DNA from: Lachnospiraceae bacterium
Lineage (GTDB): Bacteria > Bacillota > Clostridia > Lachnospirales > Lachnospiraceae
Length of the DNA: 64,000 nt
Reading direction: 5' to 3'
Assembly (NCBI GenBank): GCA_017935565.1
Contig: JAGBHK010000025.1
Coordinates: 1-64,000, forward strand
The notes below the pieces were generated by a model that saw nothing but the letters and a program-made list of their open reading frames with translations, had not been told where the DNA came from and ran no database searches. Below are positions 26,436 to 36,840 of this stretch, piece after piece; position 1 is the stretch's first letter; each line of letters opens with the position of its first letter. A program made the translations under genes and the position numbers.

Positions 26436-29400
26436 ATGAATACGATTAAACGATTAGGTGTTGATATCGGTTCAACAACAGTTAAAATAGCGGTTTTGGA
26501 TGAAGATAACAATATCCTGTTCTCTGATTACGAAAGACACTATGCCAATATTCAGGAAACATTGGCAAGATTATTAATTAAATCAAAAGACACATTAAAA
26601 GATATTACTTTAGCCCCTGTAATCACAGGTTCTGGTGGACTTTCACTTTCTAAACACATGGATTTCCCATTTGTTCAGGAAGTTGTTTCTGTTACTACTG
26701 CATTGGAATATTATGCACCACATACAGATGTAACTATCGAACTTGGTGGCGAGGATGCTAAAATCATTTATTTTACAAATGGTGTTGAACAGCGTATGAA
26801 TGGTATCTGTGCTGGTGGTACAGGTTCATTTATTGATCAGATGGCTTCACTTTTACAGACTGATGCTTCTGGTCTTAATGAGTATGCAAAAAATTATCAG
26901 GCGATTTACCCAATTGCCGCTCGTTGTGGTGTATTCGCAAAAACAGATATTCAGCCACTTATCAATGAAGGAGCTACAAAGGAAGATTTATCTGCATCTA
27001 TTTTCCAGGCAGTTGTAAATCAGACAATCAGCGGTCTTGCATGCGGTAAGCCAATTCGTGGTAATGTAGCATTTTTAGGTGGTCCACTTCATTTCCTTTC
27101 AGAATTAAAGAATGCATTTATTCGTACATTGAAATTAACAGACGAACAAATTATAGCTCCAGATAATTCACACCTTTTTGCTGCAATTGGTGCTGCTATG
27201 AACTACAAGGATGGTAATTCTATTGCAATAGATGAATTAATCAAGAAATTATCTGAAGGTGTACAGCTTCAGGCTGAAGTAAAACGTATGGAGCCATTAT
27301 TTGAATCACAAGACGATTTTGACGAATTTATCGATAGACATAATGCTCACTGCGTAAAAACAAAAGATTTGTCTACATATAAAGGTAACTGCTTCTTGGG
27401 TATTGACGCAGGTTCTACAACAACAAAGGCAGCTTTAGTTGGTGAAGACGGTTCATTGCTATACTCTTTCTATAGCAGTAACAATGGTAGCCCATTAGCA
27501 ACAACTATTCGCGCTATCAATGAAATTGACGCACAACTTCCTGCTGACGCAAAAATTGCTTACTCATGTTCAACAGGTTATGGCGAGCACTTAATCAAGG
27601 CTGCGCTTATGCTTGATGAAGGTGAAGTTGAAACAGTTTCTCACTATTATGCTGCGGCTTTCTTTGAGCCAGAGGTTGACTGTATCCTTGACATCGGTGG
27701 TCAGGATATGAAATGTATCAAAATCAAGAATAACACAGTAGATAGCGTTCAGCTTAATGAAGCTTGTTCTTCAGGTTGTGGTTCATTTATTGAAACATTC
27801 GCAAAATCACTTAACTACTCTATCGTTGATTTTGCCAACGCTGCACTTTTTGCAAAGAATCCAATAGATTTAGGTACTCGTTGTACAGTATTTATGAACT
27901 CAAATGTTAAGCAGGCTCAGAAGGAAGGCGCAACTGTTGATGATATTTCAGCAGGACTTGCTTACTCTGTTATCAAGAATGCTTTATACAAAGTTATCAA
28001 GATTACTGACCCAGAAGACCTTGGTAAAAAGGTTGTAGTTCAGGGTGGTACTTTCTATAACAATGCAGTATTACGTAGTTTTGAAAAGATTTCAGGTTGT
28101 AATGCAGTTCGTCCTGACATCGCAGGTATTATGGGTGCATTCGGTGCTGCCCTTATTGCCCGTGAAAGATATGATTCTTCAAAAGAAACTACAATGCTTT
28201 CATTAGATAAGATTAAGGAATTGCAGTTTGATACATCTATGACACATTGTAAAGGATGTACAAATAACTGTTTACTTACTGTAAATAAGTTTTCTGGTGG
28301 ACGTAATTACATCACAGGTAACAGATGTGAACGCGGTATCGGTAAAACTAAAAATAAAGAAAATATACCAAACCTTTTTGAATATAAAAACAAACTTCTC
28401 TTTGGTTATGAATCATTGCCTGAAGACGAAGCACCTCGCGGAATTGTTGGTATTCCAAGAGTTTTAAATATGTATGAAAACTATCCTTTCTGGGCTACAT
28501 TCTTTAAGGAATTAGGTTTTAAAGTTGTATTATCACCTGAATCTAGCAGAAAGATTTACGAATTAGGTATTGAATCAATCCCTAGTGAATCAGAATGTTA
28601 TCCAGCAAAATTAGCTCATGGACACATTTCATGGCTCATTAAGAAAGGTATTAAGTTCATCTTCTACCCTTGTATTCCATACGAGAGAAATGAACATCCG
28701 GATGCACCAAATCACTACAATTGTCCAATTGTAACTTCTTATCCGGAAAATATTAAGAATAATGTTGAAGAACTTAAAACGGAAAACATTAAATTTATGA
28801 ATCCGTTTATGTCGATGACAGACATAAATGCAATTGAATATCGTCTTATCGAAGAATTTACAGAAAACTTCAACATTCCTAAGTCTGAAATCAAGGCTGC
28901 TTGTGCAAAGGCATGGAATGAGATGGCAAATGTACATAAAAAGATTCAGAAAAAAGGTGAAGAAACCATTAAATACTTAAATGAAACTGGTAAACGCGGT
29001 ATTGTTCTTGCTGGTCGTCCATATCATGTTGACCCAGAAATCAACCACGGTATACCAGAACTCATTACATCGTATGGTATCGCTGTTTTCACTGAAGATT
29101 CTGTATCTCATTTAGCAGAGGTTGAACGTCCTCTTATTGTTATGGACCAGTGGATGTATCACTCTAGATTATACAAAGCTGCAAACTTTGTAAAAACAAC
29201 AGATAATATTGATTTAATTCAGTTAAATTCATTTGGTTGCGGTCTTGATGCCGTTACAACTGACCAGGTAAGTGACATTCTTACAAAATCAGGTAAGATT
29301 TATACTGTATTAAAGATTGATGAAGTTAATAACTTAGGTGCTGCAAGAATTCGTATTCGTTCTCTTATTTCAGCTCTCAAGGTTAGAGAGAAGAAAAATG

Positions 29401-30698
29401 CAAAACGCACTATTGTTCCTTCAAACATTGAAAGAGTTGAATTTACAGAAGAAATGGCAAAAGATGGTTACACTATTTTAGTTCCACAGATGACTCCAAT
29501 TCATTTCGAACTAATTCAGCCTGCAATGCGTTCAGAAGGTTTAAATATTGAAGTTTTACAAAGTGATGTTACTGCACCAGACTACAAAGAACGTTGCAAA
29601 TCTGCAGTAGACATTGGATTAAAATATGTAAATAATGATGCCTGCTACCCTTCTCTTATCGTTGTTGGTATGATGATGGAAGCACTCCTTTCAGGAAGAT
29701 ACGATACAAATAAAGTTGCTGTCCTTATGACTCAAACAGGTGGTGGTTGTCGTGCTTCAAACTATGTTGGTTTTATCCGCCGTGCTTTAGAAAAAGCAGG
29801 TTTAAGCCATATTCCAGTTATCGGACTTAGTTTCCAGCAGTTTGAAAAGAACAGTGGTATTAAATATACACCAAAACTTCTTCTCAAGGCATTTTACTCA
29901 CTTATGTACGGCGACTTATTTATGAGATGCTTATACAGAATGAGACCTTATGAAGTAACTCCAGGAAGCGCTGATGCTCTTCACAGAAAATGGGCAGAAA
30001 TATGTAAAGAACAACTCTCTGGCAAGTTTTCTAGAAAAGTATTTAAGAAAACTGTAAAACAGATTGTAAAAGAATTTGATGAACTTCCAATCCACGAAGA
30101 TATGGTTAAACCTCGTGTTGGTATCGTTGGTGAAATTCTTGTTAAATTCCTTCCTTCAGCAAACAACTATCTCGTTGAATTGCTTGAATCAGAAGGTGCC
30201 GAAGCTGTGATGCCTGACTTAATTGACTTCTTCTTATACAGCTTCTACAATGTAAAATTCAAAGCTAAATACATGGGCTTCAAAAAGTCCGGCTTTGTTG
30301 TATCAGGCGCAGGTATGAAAATATTTGAATATATGAGAAGCCCTATTTCAAAGGCTCTTAAAGCAAGTAAGCATTTTGATGCACCTTCAGACATCAGAGA
30401 ATTAGCTAAAATGGCAGCTCCAATCGCTTCTAACTGTAACCAAACAGGTGAGGGTTGGTTCCTTACCGCCGAAATGCTTGAACTCATCCACGGTGGCGCT
30501 AAAAACATTGTATGTGCTCAGCCATTTGGTTGTCTTCCAAACCATGTTGTTGGTAAAGGTGTTATCAAAGAACTTAGAAACCAGCATCCTGAAGCAAACA
30601 TCGTAGCCGTCGACTACGACCCAGGTGCCAGCGAGGTAAATCAGCTTAACAGAATCAAACTTATGCTCGCTACTGCTAATAAGAATTTGAAGAAGTAA
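26436..30698 (+). CDS. double BadF-type ATPase, 2-hydroxyacyl-CoA dehydratase activase-related
   Basis: A 1420-residue protein. Two BadF/BadG/BcrA ATPase domains lie in tandem (start motifs [16 protein letters not shown] and [16 protein letters not shown]). Each has the cluster-binding loop of HgdC-type activators: [13 protein letters not shown] and [15 protein letters not shown] Cys-rich segment near residue 615 (CKGCTNNC...GNRCERG) and a long DUF2229/HgdB-like C-terminal region follow ([40 protein letters not shown]). Proteins of this layout occur widely in anaerobes, usually without an adjacent dehydratase; their substrate is not known. The start at 26436 follows AAAGGAT; the frame runs back to 26385. 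Codon use suggests strong expression. Confidence 0.9.
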   Translation: MNTIKRLGVDIGSTTVKIAVLDEDNNILFSDYERHYANIQETLARLLIKSKDTLKDITLAPVITGSGGLSLSKHMDFPFVQEVVSVTTALEYYAPHTDVTIELGGEDAKIIYFTNGVEQRMNGICAGGTGSFIDQMASLLQTDASGLNEYAKNYQAIYPIAARCGVFAKTDIQPLINEGATKEDLSASIFQAVVNQTISGLACGKPIRGNVAFLGGPLHFLSELKNAFIRTLKLTDEQIIAPDNSHLFAAIGAAMNYKDGNSIAIDELIKKLSEGVQLQAEVKRMEPLFESQDDFDEFIDRHNAHCVKTKDLSTYKGNCFLGIDAGSTTTKAALVGEDGSLLYSFYSSNNGSPLATTIRAINEIDAQLPADAKIAYSCSTGYGEHLIKAALMLDEGEVETVSHYYAAAFFEPEVDCILDIGGQDMKCIKIKNNTVDSVQLNEACSSGCGSFIETFAKSLNYSIVDFANAALFAKNPIDLGTRCTVFMNSNVKQAQKEGATVDDISAGLAYSVIKNALYKVIKITDPEDLGKKVVVQGGTFYNNAVLRSFEKISGCNAVRPDIAGIMGAFGAALIARERYDSSKETTMLSLDKIKELQFDTSMTHCKGCTNNCLLTVNKFSGGRNYITGNRCERGIGKTKNKENIPNLFEYKNKLLFGYESLPEDEAPRGIVGIPRVLNMYENYPFWATFFKELGFKVVLSPESSRKIYELGIESIPSESECYPAKLAHGHISWLIKKGIKFIFYPCIPYERNEHPDAPNHYNCPIVTSYPENIKNNVEELKTENIKFMNPFMSMTDINAIEYRLIEEFTENFNIPKSEIKAACAKAWNEMANVHKKIQKKGEETIKYLNETGKRGIVLAGRPYHVDPEINHGIPELITSYGIAVFTEDSVSHLAEVERPLIVMDQWMYHSRLYKAANFVKTTDNIDLIQLNSFGCGLDAVTTDQVSDILTKSGKIYTVLKIDEVNNLGAARIRIRSLISALKVREKKNAKRTIVPSNIERVEFTEEMAKDGYTILVPQMTPIHFELIQPAMRSEGLNIEVLQSDVTAPDYKERCKSAVDIGLKYVNNDACYPSLIVVGMMMEALLSGRYDTNKVAVLMTQTGGGCRASNYVGFIRRALEKAGLSHIPVIGLSFQQFEKNSGIKYTPKLLLKAFYSLMYGDLFMRCLYRMRPYEVTPGSADALHRKWAEICKEQLSGKFSRKVFKKTVKQIVKEFDELPIHEDMVKPRVGIVGEILVKFLPSANNYLVELLESEGAEAVMPDLIDFFLYSFYNVKFKAKYMGFKKSGFVVSGAGMKIFEYMRSPISKALKASKHFDAPSDIRELAKMAAPIASNCNQTGEGWFLTAEMLELIHGGAKNIVCAQPFGCLPNHVVGKGVIKELRNQHPEANIVAVDYDPGASEVNQLNRIKLMLATANKNLKK

Positions 30699-30720
30699 AG
30701 ATATACACGAATGTAAATAA

Positions 30721-30762
30721 GAAAACTGGTAGAAATGCATTTATGGATTTCTACCAGTTTTC
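30721..30762. terminator. bidirectional terminator between convergent genes
   Basis: A 16-bp stem (30721-30736 with 30747-30762; core CTGGTAGAAAT) flanked by A and T tracts, 23 bases after the BadF-type stop and 35 bases before the stop of the convergent gene. Confidence 0.8.
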
Positions 30763-30796
30763 TTATTTTAATTTGTATAGGGCAATCCTCTCCCCT

Positions 30797-31444
30797 CTAC
30801 TTCTCCTTCCCCATCTTCACCAATTCACTAGTATTCACCACAATCGCTCCAATTCCGCAAACAAGCAACCCTGAAAGTGCGCCTGAAACAAATACAATAA
30901 ACGCAACCAAAAGTCCATAGGAAAAAAGCATTGCAAGACTTGCCAAGACCGCTAATACAGTGAGAATACTTCCTAATGTGATAAGTGTTCTGCCAAGCCA
31001 GAAGAAATCATAAACTGTGTTTTTCTTTTCCTTTACAATCTTGTCTTTACATTGAACCCCAAGAACTTCTTCAAATTTTTGGCTCACCAATCTAGCCTGT
31101 TGTTCATGAGCCATTGAGAGCCTAATATGCTTATTGATTATCACATTCCATCCACCATTCATATTGCATACATCCAATGAAAATGCGGATGTAATTTTTC
31201 TGACTAAATGTTTCAATAAACCATTTTGTTTTCCGCAAATATATATTGCGCAATCTGTAACAACAATTGCAACATTTTTAGCAAAAGATGTTGAATTTTC
31301 TGTAAAAAATGCGGATGTGAATGCAAATTTTACCTGCTCATTATTACCAATATGCTTTTCCAACTTTCCAAAACATTCAATGGTTTCATCGTCAATTCGT
31401 GGCGCGTATAATTTAGCCATGTTCACAATTTCTTCTGTTGTCAT
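30797..31444 (-). CDS. PH-like domain membrane protein
   Basis: A 215-residue protein. Residues 1-125 form a predicted bacterial PH/GRAM-like domain (VKFAFTSAFFT, VAIVVTDCAIYICG, ISTLDV-like strand SAFSLDV, NKHIRLSM). A charged linker leads to two C-terminal helices (LITLGSILTVLAVLASLAML and LVAFIVFVSGALSGLLV). Such proteins are common in Firmicutes and are of unknown role, perhaps in envelope stress. GGAGAAAG precedes the ATG; the gene is 14 bases behind the upstream frame and so probably cotranscribed with it. Confidence 0.75.
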   Translation of the reverse strand: MTTEEIVNMAKLYAPRIDDETIECFGKLEKHIGNNEQVKFAFTSAFFTENSTSFAKNVAIVVTDCAIYICGKQNGLLKHLVRKITSAFSLDVCNMNGGWNVIINKHIRLSMAHEQQARLVSQKFEEVLGVQCKDKIVKEKKNTVYDFFWLGRTLITLGSILTVLAVLASLAMLFSYGLLVAFIVFVSGALSGLLVCGIGAIVVNTSELVKMGKEK

Positions 31445-31458
31445 ATCTTTCTCCTGTT

Positions 31459-32424
31459 TTATTGTAATGATAATATTTTTAATTGTATAGCAGCCTCTAT
31501 TGTATGGAATTCTAAAGCATCATCCAAAAATGCTAATAATTCTTCTTTCGTTGACCCACTTATTTGCGGCATCTTAAGACTTTCACACAATTCTTTCAAT
31601 TCTTTAAATTCGGTTTTATTAACACTATTACACAATGAACTAATTTCTTTATAATATTTCATGGATTTCTTATAAAATAAAGAAGCATTTGAAAAGTAGT
31701 CATACATGTCATCATAACTAGTTATGTTTTCAGCTAATTGCACCTCATCATTGGCATATTTTGAATATATTTTAGCAGACTCAGCATGTTCACTTATCTC
31801 ATCAATAAGTTTATCTATAATATTTTCGGTTGTTTCTGCATCTACACGTTCAGGCTCTTGTTTATTATCATTTTCAATATATGTTGTTTTAGTTGATTCT
31901 GTTTTATATGTAATTAGATAAACACCACCAATTACTAAACCAAATATTAATGTAATCACTATTGATAAAGTGATTATTAATGGCGCATTGCTTTGTTTTT
32001 TAACGGGTTTTCTCTTAACAGAATTCTTAATATCTTTCTCTTTTTTAATGATATTACCATCAAAAAAGACTATTTTCCCATCTTCGTACATTACCTTATC
32101 AATAGTTATCTCAATTTTAGAAGTTGAAACATCCATAATTTCTATAGGCGCTTGTTGACCAAACGATTTGTTTTTTCCAGCCATCAAATCCAAATAATTA
32201 TATTCAACGACATTTTCTTTTTTACCATTTTTACTGTAACAAGCAATCTTTACAGCTATAGCTTTTATCTTTTTTTCACCCAAATTTTTATATATACAAC
32301 GTGCGTAGATTTTACCATTGTCATTATCTCTGATTAAAGCTACATCTTCTAGTAAAATTTGAATATTGCTAAAAATAATATGCTCTAAATTATGATATAT
32401 ATTATAATATCTTTTATTATTCAT
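31459..32424 (-). CDS. single-span membrane protein of unknown function
   Basis: Unrecognised 321-residue protein. The first 120 residues look like a beta domain on the cytoplasmic side (ARCIYKNLGEKKIKAIAVKIACYS). A basic stretch (KRKPVKKQ) leads to one membrane helix near 150-175 (LIITLSIVITLIFGLVIGGVYLI), and the outside half is helical and acidic, probably coiled coil (DKLIDEISEHAESAKIYSKY). The start lacks a clear Shine-Dalgarno site, so the true start may differ. It precedes the PH-like gene by 14 bases. Confidence 0.65.
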   Translation of the reverse strand: MNNKRYYNIYHNLEHIIFSNIQILLEDVALIRDNDNGKIYARCIYKNLGEKKIKAIAVKIACYSKNGKKENVVEYNYLDLMAGKNKSFGQQAPIEIMDVSTSKIEITIDKVMYEDGKIVFFDGNIIKKEKDIKNSVKRKPVKKQSNAPLIITLSIVITLIFGLVIGGVYLITYKTESTKTTYIENDNKQEPERVDAETTENIIDKLIDEISEHAESAKIYSKYANDEVQLAENITSYDDMYDYFSNASLFYKKSMKYYKEISSLCNSVNKTEFKELKELCESLKMPQISGSTKEELLAFLDDALEFHTIEAAIQLKILSLQ

Positions 32425-32470
32425 AAATCATTTACAATTAGCGTTTTATCTAATTTTCTCCTTATATAAT

Positions 32471-32995
32471 TTACTGGTTATTTGGATTTTTCGCACTAAA
32501 AAAATCTGCGTATTCATTTTCTTTAGGCTTAACCTCTGAATTCACCGAACAATTCGCAATAAAATCACTCATATTTCTTGACATATCACGCATTATACTA
32601 AGCATTTCTTTTTCTTCAAATTTTTCGTCATCGTTCATACAATACGCTCCAAGCAAAATAGCTAATACGCCTAAGCAACAAACAACCACGCCAAAACCAA
32701 TTGCTACTATTTGTGCCAATTCCGTTTGATTTCTTGATACAGTTTCTACACCATCCATTAATTCATTCATTTCATCTGTCATTACATCAAGTTCTTCCAC
32801 AATCGTGTTTGACGCCTCATACATGTATGTGTAAAAATCTGCGCCAAATTTTGCATCGTCAACATAAAACTTTTTATCAGTTATAAATGCTGCTCCAAAA
32901 TTCTCCAAATGATTTCCCATAAAGCACATCACAATCCCAACAATAATCATAATAACCCCCATAATTATTGACATAGTTCCTAAACCTTTTTTCAT
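32471..32995 (-). CDS. small two-span membrane protein of unknown function
   Basis: A 174-residue protein with a helix at residues 7-26 (MSIIMGVIMIIVGIVMCFMG), an outer helical segment (TYMYEASNTIVEELDVMTDEMNELMDGV, coiled-coil-like) and a second helix near 100-122 (IVAIGFGVVVCCLGVLAILLGAY), then a polar tail. GGAGGAAATT precedes ATG at 32995; the frame extends 27 bases upstream without a site. Family not recognised. It could be cotranscribed with the two genes downstream. Confidence 0.65.
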   Translation of the reverse strand: MKKGLGTMSIIMGVIMIIVGIVMCFMGNHLENFGAAFITDKKFYVDDAKFGADFYTYMYEASNTIVEELDVMTDEMNELMDGVETVSRNQTELAQIVAIGFGVVVCCLGVLAILLGAYCMNDDEKFEEKEMLSIMRDMSRNMSDFIANCSVNSEVKPKENEYADFFSAKNPNNQ

Positions 32996-33150
32996 AATTT
33001 CCTCCATTCTAAAACGTAACAATCCCTATAATTACCGCATTTTGTTTTATTTAATTTTTCACAATTGAAACTATCTATAATTATACTACATATTATGAAA
33101 TTGAATTTTAAACTGTAACAAAAGGACTATTTTATGTAAAAATTAGCATA

Positions 33151-33178
33151 AAAAATAGCGGCTATAACCGCTATTTTT
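33151..33178 (-). terminator. terminator of the LytTR-kinase operon
   Basis: An 11-bp stem (AAAAATAGCGG with CCGCTATTTTT) with a 6-base loop that overlaps the last codon of the kinase-LRR gene. The A/T-rich arms would serve as the T tract in either direction. Confidence 0.75.
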
Positions 33179-36056
33179 AAAAACTTCTTCTACAATTATT
33201 TCTATATATCTCAAATCCTACAATGGCAAAAAGAACCATTAATACCGAGCCAACAATTATAATAACTTTAACTTTAACTTTCTTCACCTTTTGTTTTTCA
33301 TCCTTTTCATCAGAAACTATTGGTTCCGTATCATCACCACTCTTTGGTATATCCTTCTGTTCTTCTAATTTCTCTTCTTTTTCTGTTTCATTTATAATAA
33401 CATCTGAAGTCATTTCTTCAAAAATTTCTTCAAAACTTTCCTTTGATTCAGTATTATTATCTTCAATAAAACCAGCATTATCTTCTGATTCTGTATCTAT
33501 ATCATCATTTTCGCTTTCACCAAGCATATTTGTTATCACCAATGTAAATATACTAAAATGGTCTGACTGAAATGAAATTACCTGTCCCACTCTGGAACAT
33601 CTTAATTCTGTGAGACTTCCATCATCTTCTTGTCTAAACACATAATATCCCATACCATCTATATAATCTGTTACTGTGATTGATACTTTAACGCTTTCAT
33701 CAGGTTGAACCTTAATTTTAACAGTTACTCCATTCTCACTAACATCCTTAAATAATGAAATATCATACACATGGTATTTATATATATTCTCCACGTTATT
33801 TGTGATATTATTTAACATATCTTTGTAATTATCTAAATTCTTCAATTCTACAGCTTCTAAATATGTATTTTCATCAAATTTACCAATTACATTAATACTC
33901 GAATCCAAAATAGACTCTAATGTTCTATCAGTTTCATTGTCATTAATATTATCATCAACATCTGGTATAGGTGTTTCACCAACAATAAAACTTCCTGTAT
34001 CATGCATAACAGTAACTCCATCATTTAGTTTCATCATAACATCATATAAATTCAAACTAGAATTTGGTATACATATCATATACAAATCCGACAAATGTTT
34101 TAAATCCGGTATTACTGTTAAATTTTTCAAATCAATAAATGAAAATGTACTTAACTTAGTTAAGTCTGACAAAAAAGACGCATCTGACATATTACATGAG
34201 GTTATATAAAGTTCCTTTAATGTTGCACATTCACCAATAATCGAATAATCTTCTATATCATACGAATTCAATATACTAAAAGCTTCTATTTTCTCGTAGT
34301 TTTTCAAAAAACTTATATCTTTTACATTTGATACATGTAGTCTTATAGGAGAAATACTTTGTAATTGCGAATAATCACTAATTTCACAATTAGTTAATGC
34401 AAGTTCGTCAATATTTTTCCCATTGAGAAAACTTATATCTGTAAGCCCCGAACCACTGGCATCCAACCATCTTAATTTATCGCAATAATCTATATATGAA
34501 TAATCCACAATATTTACACAATAGGCTATATCCAACCACTCAATATTTGGCATATTAATAAGAAAATCCAAATTATCAATATTAGTATTGCGCAACCCTA
34601 AATACACAATATTATCTAACTCATATAATATCGAATAATCACTAATTGACTTACAATCTGTAAACGATAATTCATTCATATTTTCAAAAAATGATAAACC
34701 TTCTATATTTACAACTCCATCAGGCACGTATACGCTGCTTATTGCTAATGCATCGCTTTGGGTAAACATACCATCTTGATTATAATCATAATTGCTTATA
34801 CAATGTTCATAAAACACTTCATCCCCAACATCTGTTAAGTCTATTATTTCATCAGCATACGCAGACATCGAATCCACAAAACTAAATCCTGCAATAAAAA
34901 ACATTAATAAAATACTTTTTATACATACACTGAAAATACCATTTTTTGCTGTTACAATTAATTCTTTTCCAATATTAAAAAGTGCCTTTTTGGCATTGTT
35001 GAGTCCGAAGCCATGACCTTCCTCTGTTTTTTTAGTTTGAATTTTATCATCTACTATTAACAACTCTCCAGAATATGCATTTTCAATTATTATTTTCTCC
35101 TTTGAAATATCAACCTTTATAACATTATTCGTTGCACATTTCGAAGCCGCTTCAATGGCATTATCTAACAAATTTCCAATAATAGTAACATAATCAAATG
35201 CCTTTATATCGCAAAATACTTCATCAATATTTCCTGTAATTATTATTTTGCATCCATTTTCCTTCGCTTTTATACATTTTTTATCAAATAACAATCTGTA
35301 TACATTAGTATTTGCGGTTTCTTTATATAATTCTTCAATTTTATTCCTTACACATTCAATATTTGAATTTTCAGTTTGAGCAGCTTCATTCAATTTATCA
35401 ACAATATTTTTTATATTATTATTAATTGCAGATACTACTTTTTGCTGTCTGGTTATCATTTCATTCATTCTGATTTTCTCGCAAATAACCAGAAGTTCAT
35501 AAATAGCCACAATGCAATACACAAAACACAAATATACGATGAACGCATTTATTTTATTCAAATTTTCTATTGCAATTCCTGTTATATATAGATAACAAAG
35601 TAAAGATATTGATAAAATAATAGCTATTATTTTCCCAGCAAAACTTTTTATTTTCTTATCTTTATTTCTGTTATGCCAGCAAATAAAGATATAACACATA
35701 ATTGCTCCAACAGCTAGGGTCGTCAGCAAATATGCTATTTTTTCATCTTTTAAATAATTACCCAATATGGCTGCCATTCCGAATGCTATGTTCAATTCAA
35801 CATACATTATTAATTTATTCATTAGTGTATTATCTATAACAAATACTATTATTAGCAATTCTACAACAATCTGAATAACATCGAGTAGCATCTTATATTC
35901 TTCATATTCAGGAAGCAAAATAATCATGTGACTAATGAATATCATTAATGCCATCTTGAACTTAGGCTCATTTTTATTGCTGTACATTGTATAAAATGAT
36001 GCACTAATTAAGGATGCAGCTAAACAAAATATAATCTGTAAGCTTAAATTATACAT
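33177..36056 (-). CDS. AgrC-like GHKL protein lacking the His, fused to an extracellular LRR domain
   Basis: A 959-residue protein. Six or so helices (residues 1-190) lead to a GHKL kinase region. Where AgrC-type kinases have HDxxNH, this one has NNNIKNI (about residue 210), so it lacks a phosphoacceptor. The ATPase is intact by motif: N box NLLDNAIEAA near 297 and G box GHGFGL near 347. Immediately after the usual kinase end (GIFSVCI, residue 375) comes a signal-peptide-like helix (ILLMFFIAGFSFVDSMSAYA), an EF-hand or dockerin-like loop (DYNQDGMFTQSDA), leucine-rich repeats to about residue 680, a further beta domain, an acidic spacer and a terminal helix near 930-952. ATG at 36056 overlaps the previous stop by 8 bases. 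The fusion is read directly; the signalling role is inferred. Confidence 0.85.
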   Translation of the reverse strand: MYNLSLQIIFCLAASLISASFYTMYSNKNEPKFKMALMIFISHMIILLPEYEEYKMLLDVIQIVVELLIIVFVIDNTLMNKLIMYVELNIAFGMAAILGNYLKDEKIAYLLTTLAVGAIMCYIFICWHNRNKDKKIKSFAGKIIAIILSISLLCYLYITGIAIENLNKINAFIVYLCFVYCIVAIYELLVICEKIRMNEMITRQQKVVSAINNNIKNIVDKLNEAAQTENSNIECVRNKIEELYKETANTNVYRLLFDKKCIKAKENGCKIIITGNIDEVFCDIKAFDYVTIIGNLLDNAIEAASKCATNNVIKVDISKEKIIIENAYSGELLIVDDKIQTKKTEEGHGFGLNNAKKALFNIGKELIVTAKNGIFSVCIKSILLMFFIAGFSFVDSMSAYADEIIDLTDVGDEVFYEHCISNYDYNQDGMFTQSDALAISSVYVPDGVVNIEGLSFFENMNELSFTDCKSISDYSILYELDNIVYLGLRNTNIDNLDFLINMPNIEWLDIAYCVNIVDYSYIDYCDKLRWLDASGSGLTDISFLNGKNIDELALTNCEISDYSQLQSISPIRLHVSNVKDISFLKNYEKIEAFSILNSYDIEDYSIIGECATLKELYITSCNMSDASFLSDLTKLSTFSFIDLKNLTVIPDLKHLSDLYMICIPNSSLNLYDVMMKLNDGVTVMHDTGSFIVGETPIPDVDDNINDNETDRTLESILDSSINVIGKFDENTYLEAVELKNLDNYKDMLNNITNNVENIYKYHVYDISLFKDVSENGVTVKIKVQPDESVKVSITVTDYIDGMGYYVFRQEDDGSLTELRCSRVGQVISFQSDHFSIFTLVITNMLGESENDDIDTESEDNAGFIEDNNTESKESFEEIFEEMTSDVIINETEKEEKLEEQKDIPKSGDDTEPIVSDEKDEKQKVKKVKVKVIIIVGSVLMVLFAIVGFEIYRNNCRRSF

Positions 36057-36828
36057 TTTGCTCCACCTCCATCCAACCAGCAATTATTTTCTCATCTTTG
36101 CCATTTTCAAATATTAATGTACCATCAATATCTTCTATTATTTCTTTAAATAATTTTAATTCCTGGCTACATTTTCTTTTATTTGCAATACTTGAAAAGT
36201 CTTTACCCACCACACTGTAGGCAATAACATTGCTATTTTTTGTTCTATCTTTTACATACATTTTAACCTCCACATTTGAGGCTAAATACATTTCTTTTTC
36301 AATGACATTAAATAAAAGCATTATTATGTAATAAAAATCAAAAGACTGCACATCTTTCAAGCCATACAACGAAATATTATATTCAAAATTTGTAAACTCT
36401 TTTTCTAATTTTTCAATATTAAATATAAAAATATGATTAAGCATATCATTATCACTAAAATTCACAACATCTTCTCCATAAAGTAATGTTCTGATATCAT
36501 TAATTATTGCAGATTTTTCAGGATACTTCTCTGCATCCATCAACTCCACAAGCACTTGCGAATGATTGGCAAAATCGTGCTTTAATTCGGCTCTTTTTTT
36601 CATAGCATTTTTCATATTAGAATAATATTCATTAAAATTCTCACAAACTATAGTTTTATCAATAGAAGCCTTACTTTCTCTTATTATCAAAACACCCCCA
36701 TAAAGCACAAATATCACACCAATTAACATTGGTGTGATATTTAATACATCGCTTTCATATACTGTTTGCGCCATAAATATCATCATAAATAAATATACAA
36801 TTACTATACTTACAGCTATTTTTTTCAT
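36049..36828 (-). CDS. AgrC-like protein with phosphoacceptor His but degenerate ATPase
   Basis: A 259-residue protein with two helices at residues 3-22 and 30-50. It then has the dimerisation and phosphoacceptor motif LKHDFANHSQVLVELM with His84, as in AgrC/GHKL kinases. The following domain has the length of a GHKL ATPase, but the N box is altered (MLLFNVIEKEM) and the glycine-rich G box is gone (region SIANKRKCSQELKLFKEIIE). It should not bind ATP well alone. It lies 12 bases after a LytTR regulator and overlaps the next kinase-like gene by 8 bases (ATGTATAA), which implies coupled translation of the two. I infer they form a hetero-oligomeric kinase. Confidence 0.8.
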   Translation of the reverse strand: MKKIAVSIVIVYLFMMIFMAQTVYESDVLNITPMLIGVIFVLYGGVLIIRESKASIDKTIVCENFNEYYSNMKNAMKKRAELKHDFANHSQVLVELMDAEKYPEKSAIINDIRTLLYGEDVVNFSDNDMLNHIFIFNIEKLEKEFTNFEYNISLYGLKDVQSFDFYYIIMLLFNVIEKEMYLASNVEVKMYVKDRTKNSNVIAYSVVGKDFSSIANKRKCSQELKLFKEIIEDIDGTLIFENGKDEKIIAGWMEVEQNV

Positions 36829-36840
36829 TTGAATTACCTA

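Noticed and set aside
33177-36828. Complete agr-type quorum-sensing locus
   Set aside because: LytTR regulators and AgrC-like proteins are present, but no AgrB-like protease or AgrD-like precursor peptide is encoded in or near the cluster.
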